A stretch of 61,496 nt of DNA, taken from positions 1 to 61,496 of the forward strand of contig NZ_JHVH01000023.1 of the NCBI RefSeq assembly GCF_000620045.1, given 5' to 3'. This DNA comes from Halomonas halodenitrificans DSM 735. GTDB taxonomy: Bacteria; Pseudomonadota; Gammaproteobacteria; Pseudomonadales; Halomonadaceae. The translations under genes and the position numbers were made by a program. The notes below the pieces were generated by a model, which had not been told where the DNA came from, ran no database searches, and worked only from the letters and a program-made list of their open reading frames with translations. Below, piece by piece: positions 17,625 to 26,733 of the stretch (position 1 is the stretch's first letter; each line of letters starts with the position of its first letter).

Positions 17625-19337
17625 CTACGTATTGCGGTATTCGTAACGGGCGTGCTTGCCCTTACCGGGGGGCTGGATCTGTGGGTTCTCTTCCCGTAGT
17701 TCGCGCATCAAGCGATAGGCGTGGTTGCGGTCGAAGCGGGTGATCTGGCGGATCTCCTTGTTGCTGAGACCCGGCTCGCCGCGCCTGGCGCGCTCGATCA
17801 GGATGCTGAGTACCCGGGTCTTGGCGGCATCCCAGTCGATGCGGCGGCGCTTATCGGCTTTCCCATCTGCCATCAGGTGTGTGTAGAGCGCTGGATGAAG
17901 GCTCCAATAGGTGCCACGGCCGCTACCTCCGTGCTCCACATATTCAAGCTGCTCCATACCGGCGAGCAGTTCGCGGGTTTCCGGTTCGGTGCGCTGGCAG
18001 AGCCCCGCCGCCGTGGCGGTATCCACCTCGGGGTGCTGGAGGAAATACTGCAGCAGCAGCAGCTGATCAACTCCGAGGCTGCGGCCGCTCTCGCTCTCTT
18101 CGGCCACGAACTGGCGAAACGCCGCATTGATCTCCCGCTTGTGGAAGATCACCGCCACGGAGTCGCCGATTTCGCGGATCACCGGGGGCTCCTTGCCCTC
18201 CATCAGCATGGCCTCAAACATGCGGCTAACGCCGAGGTTGCTGCGGTTGACCAGGCGCAGCTTGACCAGTGCATCGACCAGAAGGGGGTTACGGGCGGCT
18301 GGCTGGTGGTGGAGGATGTTGTGCTCGCTGATCCCAGCGATAAAGCCACCGTTGTTGCTGACCTCCAGGCGCTGCGGATAAAGCTTGATCATCACGGGGC
18401 CGGCAAGGCGCAGGTCTCCATGACAGAAAGCATTCATCAGCGCCTCGCGCACCGCGACCTCAGGCCAGGTACGGTATTCGAAGTGGAACATGCCCTGCTG
18501 CACGGTGGTGATGGGGTTGAAGGGCACCAGCAGTTCCTCGATGCGCTGCACTGATAGCGGCAGGGCGCTGACGCGGTCCTCGCGTATGCCGTAGTCGGTA
18601 TCGGAGCGCATCTGCAGGAAGGTCCACAGGTGCCCGGGCACATGTTCGCGCAATGCCTCTTCGGTACCGGCCAGCAGGATGGCGGCGCGGGTCACTTGCC
18701 CCTTGCGAATCAGACCCAAACTATCGAGCAGTTCCCGGTCAGAGCGGCGCAGGAGCTCGTCGGGGGCTCTTTCACGCTGAGCGAGGTTGCGCAGTGCCTC
18801 AAGGGCAACGGGTGAAAACAGGGCATCGTCGACGGGACCCAGCGTCTCGGCGGTGTAGTCGGTATCGCCGGTCTCCACGCCGATCTTGCGGCGCTGGGTT
18901 CCGGTGAGCGGTTGGCAGTCCTTGCCGATGCGCACAGTGCCACCGCCTTTGGTGTCGGTATGGGGCGGCATACCCGAATAAACTTGCATGATCAACACAC
19001 GGCCGGTGCCCTCCGGCACGTGGAGCTCCTCGAACACCGGGGTGATGTGGGGATCGGTCTGGTCGTAGACGGCCCGCTTCAGGATATTAATGTCGACTTC
19101 GGGCGGGACGCCCAGCACGGCCTGTTCGCGGCCCGAGATGCGGTCGGCCACGCCGAACACCACGCTGCCGCCACCGCCATTGGCCATGCAGATGGCCATC
19201 TCCACCACCTTCTTCACAGCCTTGTCGCGGCTCTTGGTGTCCCACTGCTTGAAGTCCAGATCCTGGTCTTCCAGGTCGTCGGCGATGCAGTGCTCCAGCT
19301 CATCCAGCAGCGCTTCGATATCACGGCGTGATCTCAT
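17625..19337 (-). CDS. AlbA_2 / HATPase-like ATP-binding protein in the BREX operon
   Basis: This 570-aa protein has a Schlafen-like AlbA_2 domain at about residues 20-140 (DFKQWDTKSRDKAVKKVVEM then ANGGGGSVVFGV), an HATPase_c_4-like region at about 290-390 (PEVAVREALMNAFCHGDLR, VSNNGGF), and C-terminal winged-helix segments. This combination is COG2865. Such proteins occur as accessory genes in BREX and other defence loci and may act as DNA- or nucleotide-sensing regulators, but the role here is not established. It sits between brxC (16-base gap) and pglX. Composition matches the core genes, so it is probably a long-standing part of this operon. Confidence 0.85.
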   Translation of the reverse strand: MRSRRDIEALLDELEHCIADDLEDQDLDFKQWDTKSRDKAVKKVVEMAICMANGGGGSVVFGVADRISGREQAVLGVPPEVDINILKRAVYDQTDPHITPVFEELHVPEGTGRVLIMQVYSGMPPHTDTKGGGTVRIGKDCQPLTGTQRRKIGVETGDTDYTAETLGPVDDALFSPVALEALRNLAQRERAPDELLRRSDRELLDSLGLIRKGQVTRAAILLAGTEEALREHVPGHLWTFLQMRSDTDYGIREDRVSALPLSVQRIEELLVPFNPITTVQQGMFHFEYRTWPEVAVREALMNAFCHGDLRLAGPVMIKLYPQRLEVSNNGGFIAGISEHNILHHQPAARNPLLVDALVKLRLVNRSNLGVSRMFEAMLMEGKEPPVIREIGDSVAVIFHKREINAAFRQFVAEESESGRSLGVDQLLLLQYFLQHPEVDTATAAGLCQRTEPETRELLAGMEQLEYVEHGGSGRGTYWSLHPALYTHLMADGKADKRRRIDWDAAKTRVLSILIERARRGEPGLSNKEIRQITRFDRNHAYRLMRELREENPQIQPPGKGKHARYEYRNT

Positions 19338-19353
19338 AGTCTGTTTGCCGCTC

Positions 19354-22300
19354 CTACTGGGTGATCACCGGCCCGTCCTGCAGGGCCTCGCGCAGCTCAC
19401 GGCGAACGTCCTCCAACCAGGCGTCGATATCAGCCTCGCTCTTGAGGGTACGACGCGGCAAGCTGACGAACTGTACCTCGGGCTCCATCTCCTCAGCGGC
19501 CTTGACCAGCACCTCGTCGAAGCGGCTGGGCAGCGCGGCGATGCGATCGGCCAGGGCATCGGGGCGCACATGGTTGAGGGTCTCCAGCACCTGGTCGGTG
19601 CCGCCGAGGGTGATCTCGGGGGCGTCGTGAGCCGTCAGGCGCTTGGCGGCGAGCAGGTCGTGGCGTTGGTCCGGCGAGAGCTGCTGCCAGTTGTCATCCG
19701 CCTCCAGGCGCTGCATGCCGGCGGCATGCTCGTCCGCATAGCGCTGCTGCAGGTCGTTGAAGGTGTCGCGGAACTGCTGGGTGAGGTTGGCCAGCAGCGG
19801 CTGGACGGGATCCGGGTCGTCCAGCAGCGAGCGGTGCTCGCGGATCTGGCTGACCTGGGCCAGCAACGGCTCGGCGTCGGGCAGGCTCCTGGCGTGGTCG
19901 GCCAGGCGCTTGAGTGTGCCCCAGGCGGGGCGGCGCTGCTGGATCTTTTCGGCGGTGGCCTGCCATTCGTCGATGGCGGTAAGCAGCTCGCCCTGGTTGC
20001 TGACGATGGCCTTGAGCTGGTCGTTACCGCTGCTGGTACGCACGGCTTCCAGGGCATCCAGACGGGGAGCCTCCGGAGCCGGCGGTTCGCCACCTGCCTG
20101 TTCGGCCAGGGTTCGGAGCTTGTCGGCGAAATCCGGCGCCTTGGCGGACTCCTCGCCAGACTTGGCCTGCACGCCGAGCTTCTGCATCACCTTGCGAATC
20201 TTGATGCGCTCCCCCGCGGAGATGGTGGTGGCCTCCACACGGAACTCGGTCTTGCCGATGGCGCGACGATCCAGCTCCTGGGGAGAGGTGCCATCGGTGG
20301 TGCGGATCTGGCCAGCGACCAGTAGCACCTGCACGGCGCCATCGATGGCGTCCTGGGACCAGCCGTAATCGCCGTGCTCAAAGTGGTCGCGTATCTCGCT
20401 ACCCTTCTTACCGCCGCCGAGAAAGCTCAGGATGGCCTTGCACACCGGATGGCTCTGGGGCTCGCCCTCGTAGCCCACGGCCTTGAGGGCATCGGGAGCG
20501 CCCTGCTTGGCCTTGGAATAGACCTTCTCCCAACCAGCGTGGTCGGCCTGATGAAACTTGGGATGCAGGCGCGCCAGGGCATTTTCGGCGCCTTCCTGAA
20601 TGGCCTCACGCAGGGTGGCACCGACGATCTCGTTACCGCCGCCCTGGAATACCTGGGCGCCGTTGAAGGCCTCGTCGAGCAGTTCGCGAATGCGCCGCTG
20701 GGCGGCATCGCGGGTAGTCTGCATGGCGGCTCGCGCCTCTTCCCCTTCAGGGGTGCCGGGCGTACCGCGGGTCTCCAGGGTAGCGCTGGCGGCCTTGAAC
20801 TCGATCAGCTGGTTGCGTAGCTCGTCAGCGGAGCGCTTGGGGATGAACACGAACAGGGTGGGGGATTCCGACCCCGCCTGGCGGGCATCGGCACGCACCT
20901 GGCTGATGTCATCCGACCAGCCGTTGCGCACCCAGACGTAGAGCTTCTCGGCGGCATCCTTGGGCAGCGTCATGTCGAAGACCGGCGAGAGCGGACGCGG
21001 CACCTTGGATTCGCCGTGGTTCACCGTGAGGTTGCCGACCTGCTTGGCGAAGTGCTGGCGGATCAGGTCGTCGCGCTCGGTCTCGATCTGGTGCGTGGCG
21101 TTGCCCAGGGTGCTCTTGTGGGCGAGGAAGGCGTCGTTCCAGGCGGCGCTCTCCTCGGTCTGGATACGGTACTCGTCGCCCACCTTGATGATGAACTCGC
21201 ATTCATCGAGAAGATCCGGCAGGCGGCTGCGCAGCGAGCTGCTACCGGCCTTGAGGTCATCGACCAGCAGGTCGGCGATGTTGGCCAGGGTAGGATGCAG
21301 GCCGAGCTCGGTGTTGGTGCTGGCGACCTTGTTGATCAGGAACACCACGGCACAGGCTCGCGCCATCAGCTGCTCGTCTTCACTGCCGTTACGCCATTGC
21401 TGGGTGGCGTCGTGGAGCTTGCGCGGCAGCATGCGAAACTGCAGCAGCTTGTCGGTGGCGTCGAAATAGAGGTAGTCACCGGGGATGATGTTGCCCAGCG
21501 GGGCGTCCAGGTTGGTCTGGATCGCCTTGTGGATCATGCTGAGCTGGTTGCGCAGCTGGCTGTCGGTACCGGTCTGGTCGAGCACGCGCAGGGCGGCGTC
21601 CCAGAAGCGACGGCGCACCGGCAGGATGGGGTAGTCCTGGGCGAAGTGGCGGGTGTCCTCCTGGCGGTGGGCGATGGAGGTCTCGGCCAGGTGACGGGAG
21701 ATCTCGCCGAGATTGCTCTCCATCACCTCGGCAACAGGTGTCTTGGCCTCGGGCTTCTTGGCCAGTACCACCTGGCGGATAACGGCGTCGACGTCGGCAT
21801 CGGAGAGCTCGATGCGAGTGGTGAAGCGGCCCTGCAGGCGTGCCAGGTTGCTGGTACCGGTGATGGCGGTCTGGCCGGTGCCGATGAACATCAGCCGGCT
21901 GCCGATCTCCTTGCAGCAGGCTTCCACCGCTTCCTGTACGTCGATGGAGCGCTGCCCGTCGGTACCGATGTACTGCTGCACCTCGTCCAGCACCACCAGG
22001 GTGAGCGGCATCTTGCCGTCCTGGCTCAGCGCCTGGCGGATGGCCTTGAGCATCTCGTCGCTGCTGATGTCGTTGACGTGGGGGTAGAGGTGGCTGAGGG
22101 TCTCGGCGCAGGACTCCACGCTGCTGAAGATCCTCGGCTTGGCCTGCACCAGAGCCTCGTGCAGTGACTCGGCGACGTAGAAGTTGTCGAGCTCCTCCTG
22201 CCAGTCGTCGCCGCGGCTGACGACGTCCTCGCGTACCTGCTCAAGGATGCCCTCGTCGCGCAGCCACATCACGAAGCGGGCGACAGGGTACTGTTGGGGT

Positions 22301-22788
22301 AGACCGGCGGCGCGGAAGATCACCGAGAGTAGCGCTAGGCGAACGCTCTTATCGCGGGAGCTTGCCCCCAAGGTGCCGGAGGCGGCGAACAGGCCGCCAT
22401 GGCGTTTGCCCTGGGTGGAGAGCTCCATGAACAGGTCCTGGATCTCCTGGGGCAGGTGGACGAGGCCACGGGCGGTGGCACCATCGTCGAGGGTGACGTC
22501 TTCCCACAGGTTGCGCAGCATCTTGGCCATGTGGGATTTGCCCGAACCGAAGAAGCCGCTGATCCACACGCCGGGCTGCTGGGAGGCACCGCCGCTCAGA
22601 TTGCGCAGGTAGGTGTCCAGAATATCCTGCATGCCTCTGGCGTACTGGCCGTCGCAGACGAAGGTCTCCAGCTCGTAGCGCAGTACCTTCTGGGCGCGGT
22701 CGCTTCTGTCGTCGTTGACGTAGGCGACGCCCTCGTTGACCAGGCGCTGCTGGGATGGGTCCTTGGCGTAGATATCGCGGTTGCGCAT
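19354..22788 (-). CDS. brxC: BREX protein BrxC (P-loop ATPase)
   Basis: This 1144-aa protein starts MRNRDIYAKDPSQQRLVNEG, the characteristic BrxC opening, and has a Walker A motif GFFGSGKS at residues 78-85 followed by HMAKML. A Walker B-like segment LTLVVLDEVQQYIG lies near 265, and downstream is the DUF6079-type region with coiled-coil content. BrxC is essential for BREX methylation and exclusion and is thought to act as an ATP-driven scaffold. It lies 50 bases after brxB. Length is close to family norms and no damage is seen. Confidence 0.95.
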   Translation of the reverse strand: MRNRDIYAKDPSQQRLVNEGVAYVNDDRSDRAQKVLRYELETFVCDGQYARGMQDILDTYLRNLSGGASQQPGVWISGFFGSGKSHMAKMLRNLWEDVTLDDGATARGLVHLPQEIQDLFMELSTQGKRHGGLFAASGTLGASSRDKSVRLALLSVIFRAAGLPQQYPVARFVMWLRDEGILEQVREDVVSRGDDWQEELDNFYVAESLHEALVQAKPRIFSSVESCAETLSHLYPHVNDISSDEMLKAIRQALSQDGKMPLTLVVLDEVQQYIGTDGQRSIDVQEAVEACCKEIGSRLMFIGTGQTAITGTSNLARLQGRFTTRIELSDADVDAVIRQVVLAKKPEAKTPVAEVMESNLGEISRHLAETSIAHRQEDTRHFAQDYPILPVRRRFWDAALRVLDQTGTDSQLRNQLSMIHKAIQTNLDAPLGNIIPGDYLYFDATDKLLQFRMLPRKLHDATQQWRNGSEDEQLMARACAVVFLINKVASTNTELGLHPTLANIADLLVDDLKAGSSSLRSRLPDLLDECEFIIKVGDEYRIQTEESAAWNDAFLAHKSTLGNATHQIETERDDLIRQHFAKQVGNLTVNHGESKVPRPLSPVFDMTLPKDAAEKLYVWVRNGWSDDISQVRADARQAGSESPTLFVFIPKRSADELRNQLIEFKAASATLETRGTPGTPEGEEARAAMQTTRDAAQRRIRELLDEAFNGAQVFQGGGNEIVGATLREAIQEGAENALARLHPKFHQADHAGWEKVYSKAKQGAPDALKAVGYEGEPQSHPVCKAILSFLGGGKKGSEIRDHFEHGDYGWSQDAIDGAVQVLLVAGQIRTTDGTSPQELDRRAIGKTEFRVEATTISAGERIKIRKVMQKLGVQAKSGEESAKAPDFADKLRTLAEQAGGEPPAPEAPRLDALEAVRTSSGNDQLKAIVSNQGELLTAIDEWQATAEKIQQRRPAWGTLKRLADHARSLPDAEPLLAQVSQIREHRSLLDDPDPVQPLLANLTQQFRDTFNDLQQRYADEHAAGMQRLEADDNWQQLSPDQRHDLLAAKRLTAHDAPEITLGGTDQVLETLNHVRPDALADRIAALPSRFDEVLVKAAEEMEPEVQFVSLPRRTLKSEADIDAWLEDVRRELREALQDGPVITQ

Positions 22789-22838
22789 GCGTCCTTTCCC
22801 CTGCGGTAGCGAAGTTCGAATTGGTGCTTGGCGGTGGC

Positions 22839-23390
22839 TCAGCGGGCCCCGTCTGCAGTAATCGGTGTGGCCAGGTAGTTCCAGCCGTCATAGCCGTCCA
22901 GCAGCCGGTAGTTGTTGTTCTCGAAGCTGCCCGGGAATAGCACAGCCAAGCGACCGCTGACGTGGGGAGCCAGGCGGTCCACCACCTCCTTGACCTTCAG
23001 CAGGCCAAACAGGCTGCCGACGCCATAAAGGGTGACGACGTGATTGTTGCCGGCACCCTGGTTAGAGAGCTCGGCGGTGAAGCGTGCTTCCAGCCAATCC
23101 AGGTAGCGATGTATCACCGTAGCCAGCTTGGCCGGAGACCTGAAGTACCCTTTGGCATATTTCTGCTCGGCCATCCACAGGGCGAAGGTGTCGGTCAGGT
23201 CGAAGGCCATCCACTCATGGCCGTTCTGGCGCGTGACAAGCTCGAACTCGCCGAGGTTGGCGCGCAGGCGAAGCTCCTCGGTTTCCGGGTAGACGCAGAA
23301 GACGACACGTTGGGCCGCCGCGGCGTCGTCGCGCCAGGGCAGGGCGATAAAGCGGCCGTAGGAGTCGATCAGGCGCTTAACCTTGCTCAT
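22839..23390 (-). CDS. brxB: BREX protein BrxB (DUF1788)
   Basis: This 183-aa protein matches BrxB/DUF1788: it begins MSKVKRLIDSYGRFIALPWR and ends with the conserved VLFPGSFENNNYRLLDG...WNYLATPI block. BrxB is a small core protein needed for type I BREX; its biochemical role is unresolved. It overlaps the 3' end of brxA by 14 bases, indicating translational coupling. Confidence 0.93.
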   Translation of the reverse strand: MSKVKRLIDSYGRFIALPWRDDAAAAQRVVFCVYPETEELRLRANLGEFELVTRQNGHEWMAFDLTDTFALWMAEQKYAKGYFRSPAKLATVIHRYLDWLEARFTAELSNQGAGNNHVVTLYGVGSLFGLLKVKEVVDRLAPHVSGRLAVLFPGSFENNNYRLLDGYDGWNYLATPITADGAR

Positions 23391-24201
23391 GGAAGATCTC
23401 CTGCTGGGTGGCAGTGTCGGTCTCAGCGGGCTTCAAGACTTGGGTGACCAGCGGGGCCAAGGCTGGGAAGTCGACATCGATCACGTTGTCGACCCGGCGC
23501 ATCACCATCCAGCCCTTGGAAGAGGCCTGGGCTGCCAGTTCCAGCAGGCGGTCATGGCTGGCGTCCAGCAGCTTGCACCAGGGACTCTGCAGCAACAGCT
23601 CGCCCCGGCCCCCCTGCAGCCAGGCAAGGTAGAGGGCATAGGCGACAGCAGCTGTCGCAGGTTCAAGATGCACCCGCACCTTTTTTATGCGGCCAAGCAG
23701 GTAGCCGACCTGAACCAGACTGCTATTGATGTTCTGGGCGGTGGACTTTCGTGTCGCCTGACTGAAGCGCCCCGGCCAGTGCTGCTCGATGGCTTCCTCG
23801 ACCGATTCACGAGTGATCGAGGTGCCCAGCGGCTTGGCGAGAATGGCAGGGGCGAGGTCCCTGAGCAGGGAGTCACGGGCTGCTGCCGCCAGTAGAGCGA
23901 GCTGGGGGCGGGCGGCCTCGTCCCGCGACCAGAAATAGCGCAGGCCGGCGTGGATGGGATTGGCAGGGTCGAGCCCATAGAGGTCGGCCAGGTGGCTGGC
24001 CGTCAGCTGGCGGGTACGGCCGGAGCGCTTGGCAAGACAGTTGGCATCGCGAATGGCGGCCTGGTACGCATCCTTGTCCGCTTCAGCCGGGACATGCTCG
24101 AACAGGGTGTTCAACTCGCTGAGCATCAGGGTGCGGGCCGTGTGGGTGCTGCCCTGCTGGGTCATGAAGCCCAGCCGCTTGAGGGTGGCCTGATCACGCA
24201 T
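23377..24201 (-). CDS. brxA: BREX protein BrxA (DUF1819)
   Basis: This is a 274-aa protein of the BrxA/DUF1819 family, a NusB-like fold that binds DNA in characterised homologues. ATG 24201 (MRDQATLKRLGFMTQQGSTH) is preferred to the longer frame from 24255 because it gives the normal family start and overlaps the HTH gene's stop by 8 bases in an operon-like way. Conserved segments include HAGLRYFWSRDEAARPQLALL and WPGRFSQATRKSTAQNI. It is the first core gene of the operon. Confidence 0.92.
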   Translation of the reverse strand: MRDQATLKRLGFMTQQGSTHTARTLMLSELNTLFEHVPAEADKDAYQAAIRDANCLAKRSGRTRQLTASHLADLYGLDPANPIHAGLRYFWSRDEAARPQLALLAAAARDSLLRDLAPAILAKPLGTSITRESVEEAIEQHWPGRFSQATRKSTAQNINSSLVQVGYLLGRIKKVRVHLEPATAAVAYALYLAWLQGGRGELLLQSPWCKLLDASHDRLLELAAQASSKGWMVMRRVDNVIDVDFPALAPLVTQVLKPAETDTATQQEIFHEQG

Positions 24202-24388
24202 CGGTCTTGTTGCCCTCGCTGGCACCGCCATTGCGAACCCAGTCGTCCACCTCATCGCGCTTGAACTTCCATAACCGCCCGATGCGGTGGGCAGGCATCG
24301 CCCGCTCGGAGATCCAGCGATAGACGGTGTCGCGCTTCACGCCAAGGTACTCGCCGATTTCGTCGACGGAGAGCCAACGGTCTTCCAT
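24194..24388 (-). CDS. Small HTH (excisionase-type) DNA-binding protein
   Basis: This 64-aa protein is a single helix-turn-helix domain of the HTH_17/excisionase class: LSVDEIGEYLGVKRDTVYRW forms the HTH and AHRIGRLWKFKRDEVDDW the wing. It is the promoter-proximal gene of the BREX operon, overlaps brxA, and probably autoregulates the operon. The 143-base gap to the divergent 319-aa gene must hold both promoters. An alternative is that it is an excision factor from an older element, but gene coupling favours a BREX role. Confidence 0.82.
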   Translation of the reverse strand: MEDRWLSVDEIGEYLGVKRDTVYRWISERAMPAHRIGRLWKFKRDEVDDWVRNGGASEGNKTDA

Positions 24389-24531
24389 GTTTGCACCATA
24401 GCAGCTGGTTTTGATTGACTTTAGCAGAGTTTAAGGTGGGTTTGTGCCTGCTACGTCCTTGAGTTGCCTTCCGCAAGCAGAGGCTCAGTGATGTACCCTG
24501 ACGCCATCGCTTCCGCCACGCCGAGCCACTC

Positions 24532-25491
24532 ATGCGCCAGTCCACCTATCGACACTATCCCAGCTTCACCCGCCGCTATGTGCGCTCGGCGATGAAGATG
24601 ATGGGCTTACCCAAGAAGCCCAGGGTCGAGGCCGAGGTCTTCGCCAGCATGCTGCAGGATCAGGAGCTCGCGCTCTCCATCAATGGCGAGGTGCTGATGC
24701 TCGAGTGGCACCACGCCCGCGAGGGCAGGGTGGTGGTGCCGGAGCCGACCCTCTCGCAGTGGCTCCAGACGGTGAAGCTCAGCCAGGTGCAGGGTGACGC
24801 CTGGTCGTGGCCTTGGGAGTTCTGCACCCTCTCGTTCCCGACAAGCCAGACCTTCCATGGCCACCCGGTGGACGGTGCCCTGATCACCTGGGTGGACTCC
24901 ACCACGCTGCCCGGACGCTACGAGAGCTTCCTGGGCGCCCATGGCAATCCCAACGGCGTCGACATGCTCGGCATCGGCGAGCCGTGGCTGATGGTGGCGA
25001 TCCACAACCCGCTGGACACCAAGCCGAGCGTCAACCCAACCATGCTGCGCGGTGCCTTCTCGCCGCAGCAGATCAGCGACTTCATCAACCGCGAGGCGAT
25101 CGAGCATGCCGGCGGTCGCGCTGCCCCGCTGGCGGACGAGGAGGGCATGATCCTGCGCGAGGTGGTGCGCTACGTGCTGTCGCTCGGCATGTACCTCTCC
25201 GCCTACCCGGAGGCGCAGTCCAGCGGCGTGCCGACCTGGATGAAGAACAAGCACCCCGAGGGGAAGAAGGGCGTCCCGTTCGCTCAGGTGGGTGTCGACC
25301 GTGAGGATCGAGAGCTCTCCCTGGCGATGACCGCGCCGCGCTCGGTATCGCCGTACTGGCGGCAGCTGCGTGACGCGCGCTTCTACCGCGGGAAGTGGGC
25401 GGACCACCGCCCCGGCAGCTGCTATGTGCTGGTCAGCGGGTATGAGGTGGGGGCAGGGAAAACGGTGGGGGTGGAGTCTGTGAATCCATGA
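24532..25491 (+). CDS. Unknown protein, 319 aa, divergent from BREX
   Basis: I do not recognise this protein. It appears soluble with no signal peptide, and has a basic N-terminus (RHYPSFTRRYVRSAMKMM) and a Trp-rich middle (WSWPWEFCTLSF). A helical segment near residues 205-220 (EEGMILREVVRYVLSLGMYL) follows. It ends overlapping by 4 bases the start of the ADP-ribosylglycohydrolase fragment at 25488, so the two were once a coupled pair. Codon use matches the core BREX genes. That coupling suggests a role in the ADP-ribose chemistry of the neighbouring island, or as its partner, but this is inference. Confidence 0.65.
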   Translation: MRQSTYRHYPSFTRRYVRSAMKMMGLPKKPRVEAEVFASMLQDQELALSINGEVLMLEWHHAREGRVVVPEPTLSQWLQTVKLSQVQGDAWSWPWEFCTLSFPTSQTFHGHPVDGALITWVDSTTLPGRYESFLGAHGNPNGVDMLGIGEPWLMVAIHNPLDTKPSVNPTMLRGAFSPQQISDFINREAIEHAGGRAAPLADEEGMILREVVRYVLSLGMYLSAYPEAQSSGVPTWMKNKHPEGKKGVPFAQVGVDREDRELSLAMTAPRSVSPYWRQLRDARFYRGKWADHRPGSCYVLVSGYEVGAGKTVGVESVNP

Positions 25492-25649
25492 CCGAGTCAG
25501 AGTCGCATTCCCGTTGGGAAGGCTGTCTGTTGGGCCTGGCAGTGGGTGATGCCCTGCGGGCACCACTGGAGTTCCACCGTCGCGAGCGCATCACCCCGAT
25601 TACCGGGATGATCGAGGGTGGCAAGTTCCGTATGTGTCGGGTTGAGTGA
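25488..25649 (+). pseudogene. Truncated ADP-ribosylglycohydrolase (N-terminal 53 residues)
   Basis: The ATG at 25488 overlaps the preceding stop and reads through GCLLGLAVGDALRAPLEF, the first conserved block of the DraG/ARH family. The frame ends at TGA 25647 after an unrelated tail (MCRVE). The later DDT and GDSDS metal-binding motifs are missing, so it cannot be active. The break falls just before the WYL gene on the other strand. The intact paralogue at 28521 shares this block. Confidence 0.8.
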
Positions 25650-25664
25650 AACAGAAGGTTTTGT

Positions 25665-26672
25665 TCATTTTCCGCGCTCTACGATGGCCCTGGCAGTCTC
25701 ATAAATCTCGCTGCGCCAGGCTTCAGGTTCAAGAACCTCCACGTTGGCTCCCATGCCCATCAGCCACCACAGGGTCTGCTGGTCGTCGGCGACCTTCGCC
25801 TCCAGCCGTTGCCAATCGCTGTCGGGTAGCGGCGTAAGTCGTTGTTCCTCGGACAGTGGTGTCTCGCTGAGCAGCCAGGCCGCCTGTGGCGCGAAATTGG
25901 CCACCAGCAACACGGGTGTCTTGCTCTGCAGATAGCCGAAGGCGCCGCTTGCGATGTAGTCGTCCAGGTCGAAGTCCCCGGCGTCATGCCAGGCAGCCTC
26001 GCTGAGGCGTGCCTCCTCGATGCGGTGCAGGGCGAATTGGCGTACATCGGTGTAGTCGTTCACCGTTGCCAGCAGGTAGGTGACGCTGTGGCGGCTGACC
26101 AGCCCCTGCGGGTGCAGGGTGAACTGCTTTTCTTCCTCGGCACTGCGCGACAGGTAGGTGACATCGATGGCGCGCTGGCTCAGCAGGGCCTCGGACACCG
26201 TCTGCCACGTCGCCGCACTGAGCGGTGCCGGAATCAGTGCCTTGCCGTTGGGTATGGCACGCACCCGCCGGGCCCATTGGCTCAGGCCGTTCTGCTCCAG
26301 GTCATCCAGCAGCTGGCGGGCGTCGCGAAACTGCGGGGCCAGCTGGTCGACCACCACCGGCGGCAGCAGGCCTTTCAGGTACTCCTCGGCCAGCACCAGG
26401 GTGAGGGCGCTGGGGATGTCCAGGGCCGGCAGGCTGCAATGGAAGTCGCGATCGAAATACCAGCGGTAGGGCTTCTGGCTGTCGTCACACACCAGCGGGA
26501 AGTGCAGCGAGAGGCGGTCGCGCAGGTCGCGCTGCAGCGAGCGGGTATCGATCTGGAACCCTCGCTCCTGGAGCTTCTCCAGCAGCACCGGCGTGCTGAT
26601 GCGACCCGGACTGCGCGGGATCAGCTGCAGCATGGCCAGGTAGCGGAACAGGGTATCGCGAATCTCGGACAT
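25665..26672 (-). CDS. WYL-domain transcriptional regulator (BrxR/YafY-like)
   Basis: This 335-aa protein has an N-terminal winged helix (RDTLFRYLAMLQLIPRSPG to TRSLQRDLRDRL), a central WYL region at about 145-230 (AIDVTYLSRSAEEEKQFTLHPQGLVSRHSVTYLLATVND), and a C-terminal WCX extension. ATG 26672 is chosen for its AAGGA site. WYL proteins sense nucleotides or nucleic acids and repress defence operons; BrxR of type I BREX has this architecture. Here two plus-strand genes separate it from brxA, so it may instead govern the adjacent 27.4-33 kb run, in front of which two similar palindromes lie. Both are plausible. Confidence 0.85.
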   Translation of the reverse strand: MSEIRDTLFRYLAMLQLIPRSPGRISTPVLLEKLQERGFQIDTRSLQRDLRDRLSLHFPLVCDDSQKPYRWYFDRDFHCSLPALDIPSALTLVLAEEYLKGLLPPVVVDQLAPQFRDARQLLDDLEQNGLSQWARRVRAIPNGKALIPAPLSAATWQTVSEALLSQRAIDVTYLSRSAEEEKQFTLHPQGLVSRHSVTYLLATVNDYTDVRQFALHRIEEARLSEAAWHDAGDFDLDDYIASGAFGYLQSKTPVLLVANFAPQAAWLLSETPLSEEQRLTPLPDSDWQRLEAKVADDQQTLWWLMGMGANVEVLEPEAWRSEIYETARAIVERGK

Positions 26673-26733
26673 GGACGTTCCTTGTCGGGGTGCTGGACTC
26701 ACTCTGCCAGCCTAAGGGAAGTGAAGTGACAAA

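Noticed and set aside
16377..17699. 440-codon plus-strand ORF opposite pglX
   Set aside because: It lies antisense to the well-supported PglX N-terminal region, has no recognisable domain and arises from GC-rich third-position bias.
21016..22167. 383-codon plus-strand ORF opposite brxC
   Set aside because: Antisense shadow of the BrxC ATPase region, low-complexity composition.
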